This document shows, in pieces, positions 48,911 through 58,843 of a stretch of 64,000 nt of DNA (the stretch's first letter is position 1; the number at the start of each line of letters is the position of its first letter). Location of the stretch: positions 1 to 64,000 of the forward strand of contig NZ_AZEB01000015.1 in NCBI RefSeq assembly GCF_001434135.1, in the 5' to 3' direction. This stretch comes from Lentilactobacillus kisonensis DSM 19906 = JCM 15041. Its GTDB lineage: Bacteria; Bacillota; Bacilli; Lactobacillales; Lactobacillaceae. The position numbers were made by a program, and so were the translations under genes. A model generated the notes under the pieces. It did no database searches and had not been told where the DNA came from. It worked only from the letters and a program-made list of their open reading frames with translations.

Positions 48911-50245
48911 ATGGCAAATCAATACGATTATGATGTCTTATATATCGGCAGTGGGCACGGAACCTTTGATGGCGCTATTCCACTGGCAAATACTGGTAAA
49001 AAAGTAGGGGTAATTGAAGCTGATTTAATTGGCGGCACCTGTCCTAACCGCGGCTGTAACGCCAAAATTACGCTGGATGCCCCAGTGAAATTATCTCGGC
49101 TAACTGAACAATTGAGCGGGGTTGTTTCTGGGGGCATCGCAATCAACTGGGAGCAAAATGAGCAGCACATGCATGACGTGATTGATGGGCTCCCAGATAT
49201 GATTGCCGGCTTAATGAAATCCGTGAATATTGATATTATCAAGGGCTATGGTACCTTGAAGGATAATCATACGGCTTTAGTTGACGGCCAACCTAAGACG
49301 GCAGCTAATATTGTGATCTCAACGGGTCAGCACCCACATCGCCTTGATATTCCTGGGAAAGAACTGACCCATGATAGTGAAGAATTTATGAACTTAAAGC
49401 ACTTACCGCGAAAAATTGTCATTATTGGCGGTGGTTACATTAGCATGGAATTTGCGACAATTGCCAACGCTGCTGGAGCGGACGTAACTGTTATGACGCA
49501 TGGCGATCGGGTACTGCGAAAATTCTATCAGCCATTTGTTAACCAAGTAGTTGCTGATCTGAAATCGCGTGGGGTTAATTTTATTTTTAACGCGAAGGTT
49601 TCAAGAATCGACAAAATCACTGATGGAGCTACCATTAGTTACAATGATGACCAACAGATTTCCGCAGACTGGATTTTGGACGCAACTGGTCGAACCCCGA
49701 ATGTTGATGGGATTGGCCTCGATCAGGTTGGCGTTAAGTATAGTGAAAAGGGAATTGTTGTGAACGATCATTTGCAAACGAGTGTTGCCAACATTTATGC
49801 TTCTGGTGATGTCATTGATAAGGAGCAGCCTAAATTGACACCGACCGCAATCTTTGAGTCAATGTATTTGATGCACCAATTTGCTGGCGATAGTGAGGAA
49901 CCTATTAAGTACCCGGCTATTCCATCGGTTGTCTTTACGTCGCCAAGAATTGCTAAAGTTGGGTTTTCCCCTGATCAAGCAAGCAATAACACTGATTATG
50001 AAACAACGACCAATCATTTGCCAGACGACTGGTATCGACAAGTAACCAAGGAAAAGATCGGCGATAATGTCTTGGTTTACAACCAGAAGCATCAATTAGT
50101 TGGTGCTACGGAAGTCAGTGATCAAGCTGAAGACGCAATTAATACGTTGCTACCGGCGATTGAATTTAAACTAGATGTTAACCAGCTGGGCCGATTAGTG
50201 ACATTGTTCCCGTCAATTGCGGCGGGTACGTTGGGACAATTGTAA
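48911..50245 (+). CDS. Pyridine nucleotide-disulfide oxidoreductase-like flavoprotein
   Basis: A 444-residue FAD/NAD(P) protein. VLYIGSGHGTFDGAI binds FAD; GGTCPNRGCNAKI has the CX4C redox pair; KIVIIGGGYISMEFATI binds NAD(P); IYASGDVID is the second FAD motif. The dimerisation domain ends TLFPSIAAGTLG where glutathione reductase and lipoamide dehydrogenase have HPT--E, so the catalytic His/Glu pair is missing. It is probably not a classical disulfide reductase. AGGGACAC lies before the ATG; a palindromic element follows the stop codon without a gap. Confidence 0.87.
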   Translation: MANQYDYDVLYIGSGHGTFDGAIPLANTGKKVGVIEADLIGGTCPNRGCNAKITLDAPVKLSRLTEQLSGVVSGGIAINWEQNEQHMHDVIDGLPDMIAGLMKSVNIDIIKGYGTLKDNHTALVDGQPKTAANIVISTGQHPHRLDIPGKELTHDSEEFMNLKHLPRKIVIIGGGYISMEFATIANAAGADVTVMTHGDRVLRKFYQPFVNQVVADLKSRGVNFIFNAKVSRIDKITDGATISYNDDQQISADWILDATGRTPNVDGIGLDQVGVKYSEKGIVVNDHLQTSVANIYASGDVIDKEQPKLTPTAIFESMYLMHQFAGDSEEPIKYPAIPSVVFTSPRIAKVGFSPDQASNNTDYETTTNHLPDDWYRQVTKEKIGDNVLVYNQKHQLVGATEVSDQAEDAINTLLPAIEFKLDVNQLGRLVTLFPSIAAGTLGQL

Positions 50246-50383
50246 GTGTGCGTAGCAAAGCGGTTAGAGACTGGAGTCTAAGGTGCTTTCGGCTTAAACC
50301 CCGGGCTTGGGTTTGAGTCGGAAGTATCTTAGATGCAAGTCTCTGCTTTGCGGAGCACCATTCCACTATATAAATGAGAATTA
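50246..50383 (+). repeat. Palindromic intergenic element, copy 19 (class B)
   Basis: GTGTGCGTAGC, GCAAAGC/GCTTTGC, AGAGACT/AGTCTCT, TCTAAG/CTTAGA and the class-B centre. Directly after the stop codon. Tail CACCATTCCACTATATAAATG. Confidence 0.88.
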
Positions 50384-50394
50384 CTACAAGATTT

Positions 50395-50440
50395 AGATGC
50401 AAGTCTTTGCGGAGCGGTCCTAATCTATATAACGGAATAA
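50395..50440 (+). repeat. Partial palindromic element (right end only)
   Basis: GATGCAAGTCTTTGCGGAGC and GGTCCTAATCTATATAAC correspond to the right end and tail of a copy. Confidence 0.55.
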
Positions 50441-50489
50441 CCACCAATTAATACTACAGCCGACTAGAGCACAGATATGTATTCCTGAC

Positions 50490-50640
50490 TTGGAGTTTAT
50501 GTTTGTAGGGCTTACCCGCAGCTTTCTGCTTGGTGCAGCACGTTTTCACAATGTTGCCCAGAGAGCTATTAATCCATGGCTTTGGGGAGTTTTGACCAAG
50601 GTGCTTATGTGCATGCTTTGCGGAGCGGTCCTAACCCATA
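50490..50640 (+). repeat. Degenerate palindromic element with two right ends
   Basis: CAGCTTTCTGCTTGGTGCAG and CACGTTTTCACAATGTTGCC are followed by a second damaged right half ending GCATGCTTTGCGGAGC and GGTCCTAA. Nothing else is recognised in 50641-50760. Confidence 0.5.
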
Positions 50641-50767
50641 GAACCCATCCTGAGACTCACCAATAAAATTCATAAGAAGAGTTACTGAAAAGCATCTAAA
50701 AACTATCCGGTTAGACCGACAGTTAAAACTTTTTTCAGAACGTAACTCAGCTAAACTACTTTGTATT

Positions 50768-50815
50768 AAAAAGCGCTATCTTACCTATTCAAAAATAGGT
50801 CGGATAGCGCTTTTT
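50768..50815 (-). terminator. Terminator between convergent genes
   Basis: AAAAAGCGCTATC and GATAGCGCTTTTT with an inner ACCTATT/AATAGGT helix; symmetric, so usable on both strands. Confidence 0.9.
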
Positions 50816-50861
50816 GATATGAAGCTTTTTAAGTTTCTAAATCGGGCTGTCTTCCAAACGA

Positions 50862-51839
50862 CTACCACAAATAGTCAACGGGGTTCTTGATGTATTTATC
50901 GTACACGTCGCGGACGATTTTCATTTGGTCGTCAGTAAGTGGTGGTAATTCCGCGGCAACTGTATTGCGATCAATCTGAGTTGGGTTGCTGGCACCAGGA
51001 ATAACTGCTGAAACGGCATCGTACATCAAAATAAATCGTAAGGCAGTCGCAGCGAGGTTGTCAGTTCCAAGACGTTCTTTGAGCTCGTTGGCGGCTTTAA
51101 CACCCGTCAAATAATCAACTCCGGAGAACGTCTCACCCTTGTCAAACTGTTCGCCATTACGGTTAGTTGTTCGGTGATCTTCTGGCGCAAATTTAGTATC
51201 CGCAGTGAATTTACCAGTCAACAGGCCACTTGCGAGTGGGACCCGTGCTAAAATACCAATGTTATTTTTCTTTGCAAGATCAAAGAATAGGTCAGCGGGA
51301 CGTAAGCGGAACATATTGAAGATGATTTCAACGGTCGAAATGTCGTATGACATGGCTTTGATGGCTTCTTCAACCCGTTCGACACTAACACCGTAATTTT
51401 TAATCTTGCCAGCTTTTTTAAGCTTATCCATGGCAAAGAAAGTTTCTGGCATGTAATAGGTTGGCATTGGTGGGCAGTGTAACAGGACCATGTCCAGCGC
51501 ATCGACGCCCATATTAGTTAACGATTCATCAACGTAACGGGTGAGGTGCTCAGGGTTGAAATGGTCAACGGTTAGCGGTGATTCTTTGCGGCCAATTTTA
51601 GTGGTGAAGTGAACATCTGGATGGGACCGAACAAATTGACCCACTGCTTTTTCACTTTCGCCATCCTGGTAACCATCGGCGGTATCAAAGAAATTAACGC
51701 CGTGATTATAGGCTTCTGCCAGGGTATCGGCAGCGTCCTTTGGATCAAACGGGGTGCCCCATTTACCACCTAACTGCCAAGTTCCTAGTGAGACTTCACT
51801 GATTGAATAGCCGGTTTTTCCGAGTGTCCGAAATTTCAT
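50862..51839 (-). CDS. Aldo/keto reductase
   Basis: A 325-residue oxidoreductase of the YakC/Tas-like group. Tetrad: Asp and Tyr in FFDTADGYQDGESE, Lys in FTTKIGR and His in MVLLHCPP. C-terminal cofactor loop AVIPGASNPTQIDRN is present. The ATG at 51839 has GGAGATTATT upstream; the frame is open further but without a site. A fragment resembling the element end (TGCTTTGCACAGCTGT, 51855-51870) lies between its start and the MFS remnant upstream. Confidence 0.85.
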   Translation of the reverse strand: MKFRTLGKTGYSISEVSLGTWQLGGKWGTPFDPKDAADTLAEAYNHGVNFFDTADGYQDGESEKAVGQFVRSHPDVHFTTKIGRKESPLTVDHFNPEHLTRYVDESLTNMGVDALDMVLLHCPPMPTYYMPETFFAMDKLKKAGKIKNYGVSVERVEEAIKAMSYDISTVEIIFNMFRLRPADLFFDLAKKNNIGILARVPLASGLLTGKFTADTKFAPEDHRTTNRNGEQFDKGETFSGVDYLTGVKAANELKERLGTDNLAATALRFILMYDAVSAVIPGASNPTQIDRNTVAAELPPLTDDQMKIVRDVYDKYIKNPVDYLW

Positions 51840-51879
51840 AATAATCTCCTTCTGTTGCTTTGCACAGCTGTTATTTAAA

Positions 51880-53108
51880 CTATGCTTTAATTTTACCATT
51901 TCTAGCAGCAAAGGAATGCATGATGATCAACAAAATAACGACGGCATAACTGCCAGCAGCCCAACTAAACAGCATGCGGTAGCCGCCACGAATATTTAGT
52001 AAGGCACCGATAAAGGGCCCAATGACAATTCCAACTGTTTGGAACTTCTGGATAAGGGAGAATGTCTGGCTAATGTGTTCGTGATCAGTGTGCTGGGTTA
52101 GCTGGTTTTGAATTGACGGGCTAACGCCGGCGTTTGAAATCCCCACAATGCCTTGGCTGACAATGAATAATGCGACCGTCCCAACGAATGCGGCAATTGT
52201 GAAGCCGCAGATGCCTAGGACAGTTGCTCCAAGTAACGTGATTGCAGCCGGCCATCGATTCGCAATGATTCCCAAAGCCTTTGCAGTCAGCAGGGAAAAT
52301 AAACCGGTGACCGCGACCGCACAGCCGATGAGAAAGTCGCCAGTGCTTGCGTTGATTTGGCGAACGACCAATGCAATGTATGGGGTAGTGGCATTGCTGG
52401 TTACTTCAACTAATAATGCAGTGATGAGGAGGAGCACCAGTGGTAATGAAATCGGTGCTTTGCCTGAACTGTGCTTGATCGGTGCCGCTTTGTGTTTGGC
52501 AGCCGCCGTTGAAGGATAATGCAGATGATCAGTAGGATTGCCGCACTAAAGACCAACGTTAGCCGGAACGACATCAATGGAATTAAAAAGCCGCCAATTA
52601 ATGGAGCAGCGATCATCGCTAAGCTAGTGACCGTTCCCATTAAGCCAACGGTCTGGCCAATTTTGGCTCTAGGTGAGAGTTGGATTAACACAGAATTGGC
52701 AATAGATATAAAGCCGACAAACAATCCCTGAAGTAATTTCAAGATAACTAATTCGTAAGGATTTTGAACGATACTCATGAGTAATAATACAAGGACTGAT
52801 CCCCAGCCTGAACGTAATAGCCACGGCTTGGCACCATGTTTGTCAGCCAACCGGGCCCAAAATGGTGCCAAGAGCAAACCTACCAAATAGGGAAGAACAA
52901 CGCACAAGCTCATTACCCAATTAGTAATCGTGGCATTGGCGTGAAGCTCATTTTGAATAAACAGTGGCAAAAACGGATTCACTTCACCCCAGGAAACTAA
53001 AAAAATAAAGCTGGAAATTACAAATAGGCCAGTAATACCCGTAGCAGGTTCTAAATAGCGATCTCGAATTCGGTTAAATAAGTTGATAGATTCTTCCCCC
53101 TTAATCAT
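51880..53108 (-). pseudogene. MFS transporter gene broken by a frameshift
   Basis: Two overlapping frames together encode one 12-segment MFS drug transporter of about 410 residues. The first part (53108 to about 52510) contains PFLPLFIQNEL and LGLLLAPFWARLADKHGAKP (quoted motif region GRLGDRxG-like) and ends normally through ILLIICIILQRRL; the second (from about 52510 to 51880) resumes with AAKHKAAPIKHS and LLLITALLVEVTSN. One missing base near 52505-52515 (CGGCGG region) would restore the frame. The start is also odd: AAGGGGG lies after, not before, the ATG. Either a decaying gene or a sequencing error. Confidence 0.8.
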
Positions 53109-53241
53109 GTTGTAAAACTTTATCACGATAAAACAATTGTTTCTAATGGTAACGCAAAAAATAAATGAAAGACAGTTTAGGTAAATCGTTAAAGCGTAAA
53201 AATATGAACTATTTTTTGTAAATATGCCCTTAATTTGTACC

Positions 53242-53255
53242 AAAACACGAACAAT
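53242..53255 (+). promoter_or_regulatory. PurBox-like site upstream of purE
   Basis: AAAACACGAACAAT resembles the PurR box AWWWCCGAACWWT with one central difference, and lies just upstream of the -35. Confidence 0.5.
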
Positions 53256-53259
53256 ACTA

Positions 53260-53288
53260 TTGACAATTAAATCTATGCCAAGTATGAT
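53260..53288 (+). promoter_or_regulatory. Promoter of the purine operon
   Basis: TTGACA (53260-53265), 17 nt spacer, TATGAT (53283-53288), about 38 nt before the purE start. The short leader leaves no room for a purine riboswitch. Confidence 0.8.
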
Positions 53289-53325
53289 TTAGGCACAAAA
53301 TAAATTCGAAAAGGTGCGTGTTGAA

Positions 53326-53814
53326 ATGGCAAACGTTGTTGGAGTGGTGATGGGATCGATTTCTGATTGGCCAACGATGAAATTGGCGTGCGAACAGCTT
53401 GAAATGCTTGGCGTTCCTTATGAGAAGCACGTTATATCTGCTCACAGAATGCCGGATGAATTACAGGAATTTGGCAAATCTGCTAGGGATAACGGCTTAA
53501 AAGTGATCATTGCAGGTGCTGGTGGTGCCGCCCATTTACCGGGGATGATTGCCGCTAATACGACATTACCCGTTATCGGTGTTCCTATCAAAACACGAAC
53601 ATTAAACGGTGTTGATTCATTACTATCAATTGTGCAAATGCCATTTGGCGCACCAGTTGCCACCGTGAGCATTGGGGATGCCGGTGCTAAAAATGCAGCG
53701 TTACTAGCAGCTCAAATTTTAGCTACAACCGACAACGTCATTGAGAAAAAATTACAGGACTTAAAGCACGAGCAGAGAGTGGAGGCTAAAAACAGTGAGC
53801 AGCAATTCGATTAA
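53326..53814 (+). CDS. purE: N5-carboxyaminoimidazole ribonucleotide mutase
   Basis: Converts N5-CAIR to CAIR in IMP synthesis. 162 residues. [13 protein letters not shown] and the SAHRMPD motif carry the active-site Ser, Asp and His of class I PurE, and [11 protein letters not shown] is intact. ATG at 53326 follows AAGGTG; the longer frame starts with codons of the leader. Its 3' end overlaps purK by 20 bases. Confidence 0.95.
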   Translation: MANVVGVVMGSISDWPTMKLACEQLEMLGVPYEKHVISAHRMPDELQEFGKSARDNGLKVIIAGAGGAAHLPGMIAANTTLPVIGVPIKTRTLNGVDSLLSIVQMPFGAPVATVSIGDAGAKNAALLAAQILATTDNVIEKKLQDLKHEQRVEAKNSEQQFD

Positions 53815-54928
53815 AACGCTCCTGCCACCTGCCACAATTGGGATTGTTGGCGGCGGCCAATTAGGCCAGATGATGGCATTGATCGCCAAATCGATGGGGT
53901 ACCATGTGGGCATCCTTGACCCAACTCCACAAGCACCCGCCGGACAGGTTGCGGACTTTCAAATTGTGGCGGCATATGATGACGATGCCGCGCTTATGAA
54001 ATTAGCCGAAAAAGCTGACGTGTTGACTTATGAATTTGAAAACGTGGACGAAGGGTCCTTACTAAAGGCTAAGAAGGTCGTGGAACTGCCACAAGGCGTC
54101 GACCTTTTGCACATTACCGGCGAGCGGCTTAATGAGAAGACTTTTATCCGTGACTGTGGCCTGCCGGTAACTAATTTTGCGGCAGTATCTGATCGGGCTT
54201 CACTCCTAGAAGCAGTTAAGAAAGTGGGATATCCGGCCATTTTGAAGACGGCAGCTGGTGGCTACGATGGTCATGGCCAGATGGACATCAATGGACCGGC
54301 TGATCTTGATCAGGCTGATCGCCTATATAACGCTAATCAATGTATTTTAGAAGCACGCCAACGATTTATAGCCGAAGCTTCGGTCATGGTGACCCGTGAT
54401 TTGAATGGCAACGTTATCACCTTTCCATTAGTCGAGAATCGCCATAAAAATCACATTTTGCACACGACAATCGCACCAGGACAATTTTCACAGGTTATTC
54501 ACCAAAAAGCGCGTCACTATGCTGAAATCATTGCTAATAAATTAGATCTCTACGGTGTTTTAGGAATTGAACTATTTGTGATTAACGAGAATCAGCTCAT
54601 GGTTAATGAACTAGCGCCGCGACCACATAATTCGGGCCATTATACAATCGAAGCCTGCAATATTTCACAATTTGAAGCCCATATTAGGAGCATCTGCGGC
54701 CTGCCAATTCCAGCTGTTACCCAGAATAAGCCCGCAGTGATGCGTAATCTATTAGGAACCGATCTAACACTTGCCCGCAACCTACTTAAAGAACATCCAG
54801 AGTGGCATTTTCACGATTACGGCAAGGCTGAGATTCGGCCGCAACGAAAAATGGGGCACGTAACCGTACTGGGTGACAATATTGATGACTTACTTAAATC
54901 AACTGCCATGTTAAAGGGAGAAAATTAA
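53795..54928 (+). CDS. purK: N5-carboxyaminoimidazole ribonucleotide synthase
   Basis: ATP-grasp enzyme that carboxylates AIR with bicarbonate, supplying PurE. 377 residues. [14 protein letters not shown] at the N terminus, [14 protein letters not shown] and [15 protein letters not shown] are family motifs. The start codon is GTG with GGAGG nine bases upstream, inside the end of purE. Confidence 0.95.
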   Translation: MSSNSIKTLLPPATIGIVGGGQLGQMMALIAKSMGYHVGILDPTPQAPAGQVADFQIVAAYDDDAALMKLAEKADVLTYEFENVDEGSLLKAKKVVELPQGVDLLHITGERLNEKTFIRDCGLPVTNFAAVSDRASLLEAVKKVGYPAILKTAAGGYDGHGQMDINGPADLDQADRLYNANQCILEARQRFIAEASVMVTRDLNGNVITFPLVENRHKNHILHTTIAPGQFSQVIHQKARHYAEIIANKLDLYGVLGIELFVINENQLMVNELAPRPHNSGHYTIEACNISQFEAHIRSICGLPIPAVTQNKPAVMRNLLGTDLTLARNLLKEHPEWHFHDYGKAEIRPQRKMGHVTVLGDNIDDLLKSTAMLKGEN

Positions 54929-54929
54929 A

Positions 54930-55670
54930 ATGACTGATATTAATCACATTGAGAAAAAAGACCTCTTATATAAAGGAAAAGCAAAAGAAATGTTTACCAC
55001 TAACGATCCTGATATTATGTGGGTTCATTACATGGATCAGGTGACGGCCTTTAATGGTAAGAAAAAAGTTCAGATGGCGGGTAAGGGCCAAACAAATTGT
55101 GAAATTTCAGCGCTTATTTTTACCGATCTTGCTAAGCATGGCATAGAGAATCACTTCATTAAGCAGCTGGACGCTAATAACCAGTTAGTTAAACGAGTCA
55201 CGATTATTCCGTTGGAGACGGTGGTTAGAAACTTCGCGTCAGGTAGCTTTGAGAAGCGGTTTGCGGTTAAGCACCTGATGAAATTTGAAAAGCCAATCAC
55301 TGAATTTTACTACAAGAGCGATGAGCTAGATGATCCCTTCATTAATGACTTTGAAGTTGAGGCACTCAAGATTGCGACTGAAGACCAAATGAACCAGATC
55401 CGAGCAATTGCCTTGAAGGTAAATGATCGGTTGAAAGAAATCTTTGGCAAGATGAATATCGACTTGGTTGATTTTAAAGTTGAAATTGGAATTGATAAAG
55501 ATGGTCAGTTGATTTTAGCGGATGAGATTTCACCTGACAGCTGTCGCTTGGTTGATCGAGATACGCAGAAGTCCCTTGATAAGGATGTCTTTAGAAAAGG
55601 GTTAGGGGCACTTGTCCCAGTTTATAAGGAAATCCTTGGCCGGCTTGAAAAAGTGGAAGGAGTTAACTAA
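54930..55670 (+). CDS. purC: SAICAR synthetase
   Basis: Joins CAIR and aspartate with ATP. 246 residues. LLYKGKAKEMFTT, VVRNFASGSF and ILADEISPDSCRL are diagnostic. GGGAGAAAATTAAA precedes the ATG. Stop and the purS start overlap in TAATG. Confidence 0.96.
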   Translation: MTDINHIEKKDLLYKGKAKEMFTTNDPDIMWVHYMDQVTAFNGKKKVQMAGKGQTNCEISALIFTDLAKHGIENHFIKQLDANNQLVKRVTIIPLETVVRNFASGSFEKRFAVKHLMKFEKPITEFYYKSDELDDPFINDFEVEALKIATEDQMNQIRAIALKVNDRLKEIFGKMNIDLVDFKVEIGIDKDGQLILADEISPDSCRLVDRDTQKSLDKDVFRKGLGALVPVYKEILGRLEKVEGVN

Positions 55671-55933
55671 TGGCACTCGTTAAAGTATATGTCAATTACA
55701 AGAAGTCAATTTTAAATCCCGAAGCCCAAGCGGTTAACAACGCATTGCAACGACTGGGCTATGAAGATATTGAAGATGTCAAATTAGGGAAGTACTTCGA
55801 ACTCACGGTTGCGGATGGTAAATCAAAGGCAGATCTTGATGCCGAAATTAACGAAATCTGCGATAAGTTGTTAGCAAACTATAATATGGAAAATTATCAC
55901 TACGAAATTGACGAAACGGAGGCTGCCAAATGA
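55670..55933 (+). CDS. purS: FGAM synthase subunit PurS
   Basis: Small bridging subunit (87 residues) of the three-part FGAM synthase, linking PurQ and Pur[20 protein letters not shown] and LGKYFELTV match the family. Overlaps purQ by four bases (ATGA). Confidence 0.93.
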   Translation: MALVKVYVNYKKSILNPEAQAVNNALQRLGYEDIEDVKLGKYFELTVADGKSKADLDAEINEICDKLLANYNMENYHYEIDETEAAK

Positions 55934-56613
55934 AGTTTGCGGTTCTTGCCTTTCCGGGTTCAAATTGTGAAATGGATCTCTATAATGCGATCAAAGACAT
56001 CATCAAAGAAGACGTCGAACTCGTCCCGTACAAGAGTCAGTCCTTGGCTGGCTTTGATGCCGTATTAATTCCGGGCGGCTTCTCGTATGGCGATTACCTT
56101 AGAAGCGGTGCAATTGCCCGTCTTTCACCAATTATTCCGGCCCTTCAAGCTTTCGCTAAGAGTGGTAAGCCGGTTCTGGGAATCTGCAACGGGTTTCAAA
56201 TTCTTACTGAGGCCGGATTGTTGCCTGGTAGTCTTCAAAAAAACGTTTCTGCCAAATTTATCTGTAAGGATGAAACGCTAGTTGTCAACAATGATCACAG
56301 TATGTTCAGCTCAGCGTACCAGCAAGGCCAATTAATCACATTGCCAATTGCTCATGGCGATGGTAACTACTATTGCGACCAGGAAACGCTTAAGGAACTG
56401 GTTGCCAATAACCAAATTGTATTTAAATATACCAATAATCCAAATGGCAGTGTTGATAATATTGCTGGGATTACGAATCAACAAGGTAACGTGTTAGGCA
56501 TGATGCCCCATCCAGAACGCGCCGTTGAAGATATTTTAGGGTCAGATGACGGCAAGGGGGTCTTCCAGTCGATCGTCAAGCACATCAAGAGTCGAGGGGT
56601 TATCTATGAATAA
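55930..56613 (+). CDS. purQ: FGAM synthase, glutaminase subunit PurQ
   Basis: Releases ammonia from glutamine for PurL. 227 residues, class I glutamine amidotransferase: [11 protein letters not shown] holds the nucleophile Cys, and [11 protein letters not shown] the catalytic His and Glu. Overlaps the purL start by eight bases. Confidence 0.96.
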   Translation: MKFAVLAFPGSNCEMDLYNAIKDIIKEDVELVPYKSQSLAGFDAVLIPGGFSYGDYLRSGAIARLSPIIPALQAFAKSGKPVLGICNGFQILTEAGLLPGSLQKNVSAKFICKDETLVVNNDHSMFSSAYQQGQLITLPIAHGDGNYYCDQETLKELVANNQIVFKYTNNPNGSVDNIAGITNQQGNVLGMMPHPERAVEDILGSDDGKGVFQSIVKHIKSRGVIYE

Positions 56614-58843
56614 AGTCGCACAACCAATTCAAACAGAAGCAACGCCAGAACAAATTCGCGATCAAAAGAGCTATCTTTCTATGGGGTTGACCGATTACGA
56701 ATATGGCTTAATTAAAGACAACGTGTTACACCGACTACCAAATTACACTGAAGTTGGCCTGTTTTCTGGCATGTGGAGTGAACATTGTTCCTATAAAAAT
56801 TCCAAACCAGTTTTGAAGAAGTTCTTCACTAAGGGGCAACACGTGGTAAAGGGTCCCGGTGAAGGCGCTGGGATCATTGATATTGGCGATAACCAGGGAG
56901 TGGTTTTCAAAGCTGAAAGCCATAACCATCCATCCGCTGTTGAGCCGTTTCAGGGCGCAACGACAGGGGTAGGGGGTATTCTACGGGACATTTTTTCTAT
57001 GGGTGCTCGCCCAATTGCCAGTTTGGATAGTCTGCGATTTGCCACACCAAAGACTGATCGCGATAACTATTTTATCCAACAAATCGTTGCTGGTATCAGT
57101 GCTTATGGTAACTGTATTGGTGTGCCAACCGTTGGTGGTGACACGGCTTTTGATGATGCTTATGAACACAACCCACTCGTCAATGTGATGTGTGTCGGCT
57201 TAATGGATTTAGATAAAATTGAAGTTGGTGCCGCTGCGGGTGTTGGTAACAGTATCATCTACGTTGGCGCTAAAACAGGTCGTGATGGGATTAACGGTGC
57301 TTCGTTTGCCTCATTCCAATTTGATTCCGATCACGAGAGCCAGCGGTCGGCGGTTCAAGTTGGCGATCCGTTCACCGAAAAGTTGGTCATGGAAGCCTGC
57401 CTGGACGTTATTAATAATCATTCAGAGGCGCTTGTTGGTATTCAAGACATGGGCGCTGCTGGATTAGTCTCTTCTTCCGCCGAAATGGGTTCCAAAGCTG
57501 GCGGTAATGGCATGGTCTTGGACCTTGATTTGGTTCCGCAACGTGAAGCTGGGATGTCAGCGTTTGAGTTGATGCTGTCAGAATCACAAGAACGAATGTT
57601 GCTTTGCGTTAGAGCGGGGCATGAAGATGACCTATTGAAAGTGTTCGCCGATCATGGCGTTGATGCCGTGGTGATTGGTCACGTGACTGAAGGTCATCAG
57701 TATCAGTTACTGCATCATGGCGAACTCGTTGCCGATGTGCCGGTCGATTCACTCGCTTCTGAAGCGCCCGTTTACCATCGGCAATCAGCGATGCCTGAAC
57801 ATTTAAAGCATGCAGATAATCATCAGTTTCAACCTCAAATTACGAATCCAACTGAAACCTTACAAGAAATGCTGGGGCAGCTGACGATTGCCTCTAAAGA
57901 AGCAATTTATGAAACTTACGATACACAGGTGCAGACTAACACGGTTGTGGCCCCTGGCTCAGACGCTGCCGTTGTCCGAATCCGTCATTATGATAAGGCA
58001 CTCGCAATGACAACGGACGTTAATGGCCGTTATCTGTACTTAGACCCGCGGATTGGTGGCCAAATGGCTGTTGCCGAGTCCGCTAGAAACGTTGTGGCCT
58101 CTGGTGCTGTCCCTCTTGGAATTACCGATTGCCTTAATTTTGGCAATCCTGAAAAACCAGATCAATTTTATGAATTAGATCAAGCGGTGATGGGGATGAG
58201 TGAGGCTTGTGAGAAGTTTGCTGCCCCGGTTATTTCTGGAAACGTGTCGCTTAACAATGAATATGACAACGTGCCAATTTATCCAACGCCAATGGTTGGG
58301 ATGGTTGGCCTGATTAAGGGGTTGGATCACGTCACTACCCAAGATTTTAAACAGGCTGGTGACCTGGTTTACGTCGTCGGTAAAACGGGTGCTGGCTTTA
58401 ATGGTTCCCAAATCCAAAAGATGCAGACCGGGGAAATTTCTGGTCAGCTCTTTGACTTTGACTTAGATTACGAGCTTAAGATCCAGCAATTGATCACCAA
58501 CGCCATTCAGGAAAAGTTATTAGCCAGTGCCCACGATATCTCAGAGGGTGGCTTAATTATGGCAATTGCTGAAAGTACGTTTGGGAATCAACTAGGGGTT
58601 AATCTTTCAAGTTCACTGAGCGTTAGCCAATTCTTCTCAGAAACCCAATCCCGATTCTTGGTTTCAGTTCCAGCAGAAAACCAAGCTAAATTTGAACAAA
58701 TGGTGGGAAAGGAAGCGGAACTGCTTGGGGCGGTCACCGCTGATAATCATTTGTTTGTTCAAGCAACAAATGGCTACTTTGATGTCGATGTTGACAAGGC
58801 GTTCAAGATTTGGAAAGGGGCATTGTCATGCCGTCTGAAGTAA
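56606..58843 (+). CDS. purL: FGAM synthase, large subunit PurL
   Basis: ATP-dependent amidation of FGAR, small-type PurL of 745 residues that works with PurS and Pur[33 protein letters not shown] and [13 protein letters not shown] are the AIR-synthase-superfamily motifs, present in both halves. I placed the start at 56606 (MNKVAQPIQ) after GAGGGGT rather than at the longer frame within purQ. Confidence 0.96.
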   Translation: MNKVAQPIQTEATPEQIRDQKSYLSMGLTDYEYGLIKDNVLHRLPNYTEVGLFSGMWSEHCSYKNSKPVLKKFFTKGQHVVKGPGEGAGIIDIGDNQGVVFKAESHNHPSAVEPFQGATTGVGGILRDIFSMGARPIASLDSLRFATPKTDRDNYFIQQIVAGISAYGNCIGVPTVGGDTAFDDAYEHNPLVNVMCVGLMDLDKIEVGAAAGVGNSIIYVGAKTGRDGINGASFASFQFDSDHESQRSAVQVGDPFTEKLVMEACLDVINNHSEALVGIQDMGAAGLVSSSAEMGSKAGGNGMVLDLDLVPQREAGMSAFELMLSESQERMLLCVRAGHEDDLLKVFADHGVDAVVIGHVTEGHQYQLLHHGELVADVPVDSLASEAPVYHRQSAMPEHLKHADNHQFQPQITNPTETLQEMLGQLTIASKEAIYETYDTQVQTNTVVAPGSDAAVVRIRHYDKALAMTTDVNGRYLYLDPRIGGQMAVAESARNVVASGAVPLGITDCLNFGNPEKPDQFYELDQAVMGMSEACEKFAAPVISGNVSLNNEYDNVPIYPTPMVGMVGLIKGLDHVTTQDFKQAGDLVYVVGKTGAGFNGSQIQKMQTGEISGQLFDFDLDYELKIQQLITNAIQEKLLASAHDISEGGLIMAIAESTFGNQLGVNLSSSLSVSQFFSETQSRFLVSVPAENQAKFEQMVGKEAELLGAVTADNHLFVQATNGYFDVDVDKAFKIWKGALSCRLK

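Noticed and set aside
52400-52520. Programmed frameshift in the MFS gene
   Set aside because: There is no slippery heptamer followed by a stem; the site is an ordinary CGGCGG stretch and a single base change restores a normal family sequence.
53108-53325. Purine riboswitch upstream of purE
   Set aside because: The promoter is only about 38 nt from the start codon, so no room for an aptamer exists; a PurBox-like site explains control better.
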